64,000 bases of DNA from the NCBI RefSeq assembly GCF_921293095.1, contig NC_060247.1, positions 48,457,111 through 48,521,110 of the forward strand. The letters run 5' to 3'. The stretch's first letter is position 1, and each line of letters opens with the position of its first letter. Under the pieces are notes generated by a model. That model made no database searches and was not told the DNA's origin. It was given only the letters and a program-made list of their open reading frames with translations. A program made the position numbers and the translations under genes. This DNA comes from Ischnura elegans. Its lineage: Eukaryota; Arthropoda; Insecta; Odonata; Coenagrionidae. This document shows, piece by piece, positions 59,401-64,000 of this stretch.

Positions 59401-60930
59401 TAACTCAAAATCCGTGTGGTGGCCATTATTTTTTAAAATATTGTTGGCATAAGTTTTGTTGAACCTTTCCTTGAGACAAATTTGTAAGGTGTTCGGAAGC
59501 GTTAGATGATGTCAACTCTTGGCAGATTTTGATCACCTATGTTGGTACAGTGCCTATACTCATTCTCACGAATCGAAGAATACGAGTCATTAATGCTCAC
59601 ATTTAAATGGCTTTTCGTTAATCCTCTAATACACGTCTAGCTCGTTGCGCGCCAATCGCAACTTCGCAACTGGAAGGTAAAAGGACTCGGAGTTGACATA
59701 GTGGAGGAAGAAAAACCCAGCATCAGGATAAATTCACTTTTAGCCGGCATAACATCCCTCCGGAAAGAGACATCGGAGAAAGAGGTCATCGTTTTTCCAT
59801 ATGCAAACATTAGTTATAGAAAGGATTATTTGCTTGAATGACTGTCTATATAACATTGTAACGTAATATTAAAACGATTCACCTCACCAGAACTAGAATC
59901 CAGCCCTTCTGCAGGGAAGCCATTTTGTCGTAAAGCATCAGCCTCGGTAAATGACAAAAAAACCTTTTGGATTATGGGGGTTATTTTTCCCCGTTCCCTT
60001 GATTCACCATTATTAGCTCGAGTGTGAGGATGTTCACCATTTTTTTTATATCGACTGTGATAGAGTTTGAAAAATAGATAAACCCTTGCATTTACCGTTT
60101 CTCGTTCCGTCGCATGACGTCGCATGTCGCATGAGCTATTCGCGGCTAAAAATCGACTGGCTTACACCATTCGCAGATCAGTTGATGACGTCACGCAATC
60201 ATGCGGAGTCGGTCAACGCATCTCAGCTACACCTAAAGCTCGAATCGGTCTCCCATGGTTTGTTGTTCGTCACACGATAGTGAGGAATTCCTTCCCTCAA
60301 TCAATGGTCGTTCTTGAATGAGTAAATATCAGAGCTATAATGACGTCACCAACTCATAAAAAGCGAGCGGCCAATTTCAAGTTTTCTTATTTTAAACGTG
60401 CGAAAGAATGTATAGGGTGGAGTTTTGTCGTTATAAATTATCTTTCCCTCATATGCACCGAATTCTTTTAATGGCTCACGAATTTGTGTCTGAGTTAGTG
60501 TCCTCATTGTTCCCAGAAGACAAGGATATTAACTGGCAGCCAACTTCGTGTTTTGCGTTCTGAGTATGAGGTCGGATAAGTTTGATTTAGTGGTGGACAA
60601 AGGTGGGGCCGCTCTCCCCCGTAATTTCTGAAAAAAAATAAAAAATGACAGCCTTTAATGCGGCTCTTCAATCAATGTTTTTATCTCTTCAGCTTAGCAA
60701 TATTTAAAAACAAGTAATGAATATCTATCTAAAAGTCGCTTGTCTACGCATATCAGGCCTCAAACGTACTGTCGCAGATACGTATTGCATATCACCAAGT
60801 CGCTCCGGAAAGCAAAGAACCCCTCCCCCCTCAAAAAGCAACTACCTTTAGTCCGCCCCTGTTTTGCTTTCATGAACCGGCTGAACACGAGCGCGTGCCC
60901 ATTGTCAGTGATTCTCGGTTGAAACGTAGA
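56441..60930 (+). other. Start of intron 2, AT-rich
   Basis: The only repeat noted is a 29-bp direct duplication at 57549-57597 (TTTTCTTAATTGTAGCGATC twice). No further exon could be defended up to the window end. Confidence 0.45.
57549..57597. repeat. Short tandem duplication
   Basis: TTTTCTTAATTGTAGCGATC occurs twice with a 29-bp period, consistent with replication slippage. Confidence 0.9.
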
Positions 60931-60990
60931 ATGAGGAGGAGGGGTGTGTGGAGGGGGAGGAGGGGAGGGTAGGGGAGGAGTTGGGGAGTG
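60931..60990 (+). other. G-run cluster with quadruplex potential
   Basis: Between 60941 and 60984 there are runs GGGG, GGGGG, GGGG, GGG, GGGG and GGGG separated by 1-8 bases. This satisfies the usual four-run rule for an intramolecular G-quadruplex on the + strand. It lies at the left edge of a GC-rich block reaching about 61250. Confidence 0.6.
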
Positions 60991-62242
60991 GACGAAGCAA
61001 ATCATGACCACGCGTGGCTGTTAAAATAACTCTCTCCCTCTTCCGCGATGCTATCTCTCCATTTCCACCCCTAAACGCTTCCTTCCTCCACCGGTAGAGG
61101 GGGCCTTATCTCCCCTCTGATCTCTCTCTACCTGCCACGCCCCCCTACTGTCGTTCTCCACACGGTCATTTTTGGTTGGAGAAACGAGGAACTCTCTGCA
61201 AACAGGGGAGGGGTAGTAGTGCAGGATCCTTATCGCCACAAAAGCGAATGCTCAGTCAAAATGTCCGACTCATTATATTTTTTTTCTTTCGATCGCAACT
61301 CCACTTCCCATGTCTCTATTGCGGGAGACGGGAAGGAAAAACTTTTTCTTTTTTAATGTATCCTCTACCTCCGCATTTTCAAGAAATCACGAATTCACTC
61401 TCGTGCTCTCGACGAAAAGGGACTTTTACCGTCGAGTTGCGCAAAGGAAATTTCGGTTGATGAGGGAAAGCCGCGTTCAAGAATAATTGCACTCGACGAG
61501 GGCGATTATCTGGGGCAGTAATGGGGAGTGTTTTTCCTATTCTCGTGCCAAAAACTGACTCTTGAATATTTTTTAAACTCTTCTAGAACAAGGACAAAGA
61601 TGAATGTATGCTTTTCAACCAAGGGGTGGTTTAAATAATTGCTAATTCCCGTCCGGAAACCCTTTTAGGAACGCTTTGTGCATTTTGGTTCAGTTTTATG
61701 AGGAAATCTGAAGGGTTGATTCACAAATTGTTTGCGCATGAAATCATTGCTCGTAGCCCATACTTATGTCCATTAGTGTTTTGGAGCCGAGTTTAAGTGG
61801 GAACAGTTTTTAAAAGTCATGCAAGACAAATTTTTACCCTCTTTATTCGCATAAAATCGACTTGGAGAGCACAACCTAAGTTTCTGAATTGTGTTGACGA
61901 GATATTCTTTTCATTTTTCATGGCGTAAGGGCGGTATAAATCCTTATTCGTTTAACGATTTCTCCAGTGTATTATGTTAATGTACGATGCTCATCCCTTT
62001 TTTAACTATGTCAATGGTTTATAAAATTTACGGCAATAAAGGACCTGTAGCCAATTAATTTATTTAGTCCATTTACAAAATTGTACACAACATCTTAAGC
62101 TCTGGTCAAGGTGCCGAGTGGAACTCGCTTCCAAATTCTCCGGGTCATAATTCGAGAAGGGGCCATCTGGAGGACAATTTTGGCTGTATTATACCATTTC
62201 CGTGGAGTGAAATTTGACAAATTTTCTATGGAATACATTTGA
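60991..62242. other. Intron 2, GC-rich then AT-rich, unassigned
   Basis: GC-rich pyrimidine stretches up to about 61250 give way to AT-rich DNA. No exon or RNA gene is supported. Confidence 0.4.
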
Positions 62243-64000
62243 AAGGTAAATAAAGTCCCTAAGTTGAATTCTTTTAACTTTCTCTTAAGTTTTCTAGGTA
62301 GAATCCTAGAACAACTGGCTTTTAAAGAGGCTGTAGAAAATAAAATAGGGGAGGATACGACCAACAAACCAATGGAAGAGAGTTGGAAAACCATTAGAAG
62401 TGGTCTGCAGGCGGCAGCTGAGGAAGTTCTTGGAAGTTCTCTAAATACCGCTGTAAACTTTAAAAAAGAGCGTAAAGTTTTCATTTTTAAAAGAGCTAAT
62501 TTTGATGGGTTTAAGAGTCATATGAAAAATGCTTTCCCCGACTTTCAAGAATCAGTATTAAAGTTAAATGTAGAGAATACTTGGAAAGCTTTTCTTTCGC
62601 TCGTAACTTCGGGAATAAATAGCTACATCCCTAGTAAAATAGTAAAAGAAGGCAGCGAACCGAGATGGTACGACGCGGAAGTGAGAAAATCATTGAGGCG
62701 ACAGAGAGCGTGTCATGCTAAAATGAAAAATGTCAGCACGGATTTATCCGCTAATGAACGCGAGCTAATAATTAAAAAATATAGGATGACTAAAGCCGCC
62801 ACGAAGGAAGCGTTCAGGAATGCGTTCACGAATTTTAAAAGAAAAACACTAGTAGAGCAGTTACAGGATAACCCAAAAGCATTTTGGTCATATGTTAGGG
62901 AAGTTCAAGGTAAACGATCTACCGTATGTTCGCTGAGAAACGACAATGGAGATGTGTTGACAAGCAGTTACGATAAAGCCAATTTATTAAATTCCTACTT
63001 TAAGAGCGTGTTCACGGAGCCTTCCGAAAACTCACCCGAGACCGATGACAATCCCTGTCTACATAAGATGCCAGCTATTGACATTAGTACGCTCGGAATA
63101 GAAAATATATTGAAATCGCTTAGTCCAAATAAATCACCTGGTCCAGACGAAATCCCTTCTCGCGTATATAAAGAACTAGCCTCAGAACTTGCCCCCTACT
63201 TGCAGTTAATATTCAGTAAATCCATCAAGCAACACGAAGTACCTAATGACTGGAAAATCGCTAATGTAACGCCAATATTTAAAAGTGGAGACAAGGAACA
63301 GCCATCTAATTACAGGCCGATATCTTTAACGTCCATCTCTTGCAAAGTCCTTGAACACATCGTAGTCAGCTCGGTAATGAAACACCTAGACGCGCAAAAC
63401 TTATTAATGGGAAATCAACATGGATTCAGGAAAAGCAGATCGTGCGAAACTCAGTTAGCGCTTTTCGCCCACGATATTTTAGTCTCCGGGGAAGACAACA
63501 TTCCAGTAGACGCGATTTTTCTTGATTTCAAAAAGGCATTTGATAAAGTACCCCACGGAAAGTTAATATTAAAACTGAAATCTTATGGTCTAGACGAAGA
63601 TGTCATTTCCTGGATTAGAGAATTTTTGAGCGACCGCGTCCAAAGAGTAGTATTAGACGGTGCAGTCTCCAATGAGGTTAGAGTGACTTCTGGCGTTCCT
63701 CAGGGTAGTGTCATTGGCCCACTCCTATTCCTTCTTTATATAAACGACATTGGCGAAGTAGTGCAGAGTAAGTTACGATTATTTGCAGACGACGCTGTAG
63801 TTTACAGAGAAATTCGTTCCAGCAAAGATATAGATGAACTAACGAATGACCTTGCTGCTATCCAAGCTTGGTGCGATGCTTGGCAGTTAGAATTAAATTT
63901 GGAAAAATGCGTCGTAATGAATTTCTGGAAGAAGAATAACTCCCTACAGCGTAACTATGTCATTCGGGGCGCGCAGTTAAAGGCAGTTGAATCTGTGAAA
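62243..64000 (+). CDS. Non-LTR retrotransposon reverse transcriptase, uninterrupted, runs off window
   Basis: The frame is open for 586 codons from the stop at 62240-62242 to the window edge, with no stop or frameshift. From about residue 72 the protein follows a CR1/Jockey-like LINE. It shows a linker with RKVFIFKRANFDGFK and PRWYDAEVRKSLRR, then RT motifs in order: SPNKSPGPDEIP (from residue 294), WKIANVTPIFKSGD, NYRPISLTS, FLDFKKAFDKV (first catalytic Asp at 428), SGVPQGSVIGPLLF (Gly of GVPQG at 484), and FADD (from 514) with the catalytic Asp pair. It ends within the thumb-side region (WQLELNLEKC). No apurinic-type endonuclease domain precedes it, so the copy is 5'-truncated, and no convincing start codon exists for a full polyprotein. 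The absence of decay implies a recent insertion. It sits in intron 2 of the candidate Myrf gene in the sense direction. The dead copies at 34875-35655 and 645-855 are relatives. Confidence 0.9.
62300..62450 (+). mobile_element. Fragment resembling an RTE-type endonuclease-RT linker
   Basis: In the frame of the following RT ORF this reads AFKEAVENKIGED, then KPMEESWKTIRSGLQAAAEE, then VLG. The W..I...L..AAEEVLG pattern is typical of the linker between endonuclease and RT in RTE-like LINEs, not of the element that follows. It may be an older LINE relic into which the next element inserted. Confidence 0.4.
62450..64000 (+). mobile_element. Recent 5'-truncated CR1/Jockey-like LINE
   Basis: This marks the mobile element itself, from about where LINE-like protein similarity changes character (near 62450-62470) to beyond the window end. 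The exact 5' boundary and any target duplication need the 3' end, which is outside the window. Confidence 0.7.

Noticed and set aside
62095-62242. Minus-strand ORF end as a LINE C-terminus
   Set aside because: A Trp/Arg-rich segment vaguely resembles RTE C-termini, but no defined motif supports it.

Overview
The window looks like a piece of a large, repeat-rich, AT-rich animal nuclear genome, most likely an arthropod. There is no dense gene array. Intergenic and intronic DNA is full of decayed non-LTR retrotransposons, tRNA-headed SINE-like copies, hAT-like and Tc1/mariner-like MITEs and fold-back elements. GC-rich, CpG-containing islands stand out from the AT-rich background. The species cannot be named from the sequence alone.

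One protein-coding gene can be argued for, on the + strand. A GC-rich promoter-like block (about 5150-6148) leads to a perfect Kozak ATG at 6149. Exon 1 (6149-6332) joins in phase with an exon about 50 kb downstream (56347-56440), which has a strong polypyrimidine tract/AG acceptor and a consensus GTGAGT donor. The spliced N-terminus carries an acidic block, ALDFSQLEDFI, that resembles the N-terminal acidic segment of myelin regulatory factor (MYRF). MYRF is a membrane-anchored, self-cleaving transcription factor, so the gene is called a candidate Myrf. The DNA-binding, chaperone and membrane domains would lie beyond the window.

Layout: 1-5.1 kb is upstream DNA with a MITE, a LINE tail and a 0.9-kb mariner-like element. 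5.2-6.3 kb holds the promoter and exon 1. 6.3-56.3 kb is a giant first intron. 56.35-56.44 kb is exon 2. 56.4-64 kb is the start of intron 2, ending in a reverse-transcriptase ORF that is open to the window edge.

The most interesting content is in the intron at 25-36 kb. Seven fold-back insertions share one plan: a 10-15 bp flanking direct repeat, an unpaired 21-42 nt tail on one side only, two inverted arms, and the second direct repeat at or next to the other arm. At least two carry hammerhead-ribozyme-like cores, and several others carry the 3' half of such a core. This fits non-autonomous Penelope-like or retrozyme-like retroelements. Other intronic structure includes two degenerate ~165-bp tandem arrays (46.3-46.9 and 48.7-49.5 kb), local duplications between 38.3 and 43.0 kb around two GC-rich islands, and two hAT-like MITEs with recognisable 8-bp target duplications. 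No CRISPR array, rRNA or functional tRNA gene was seen.
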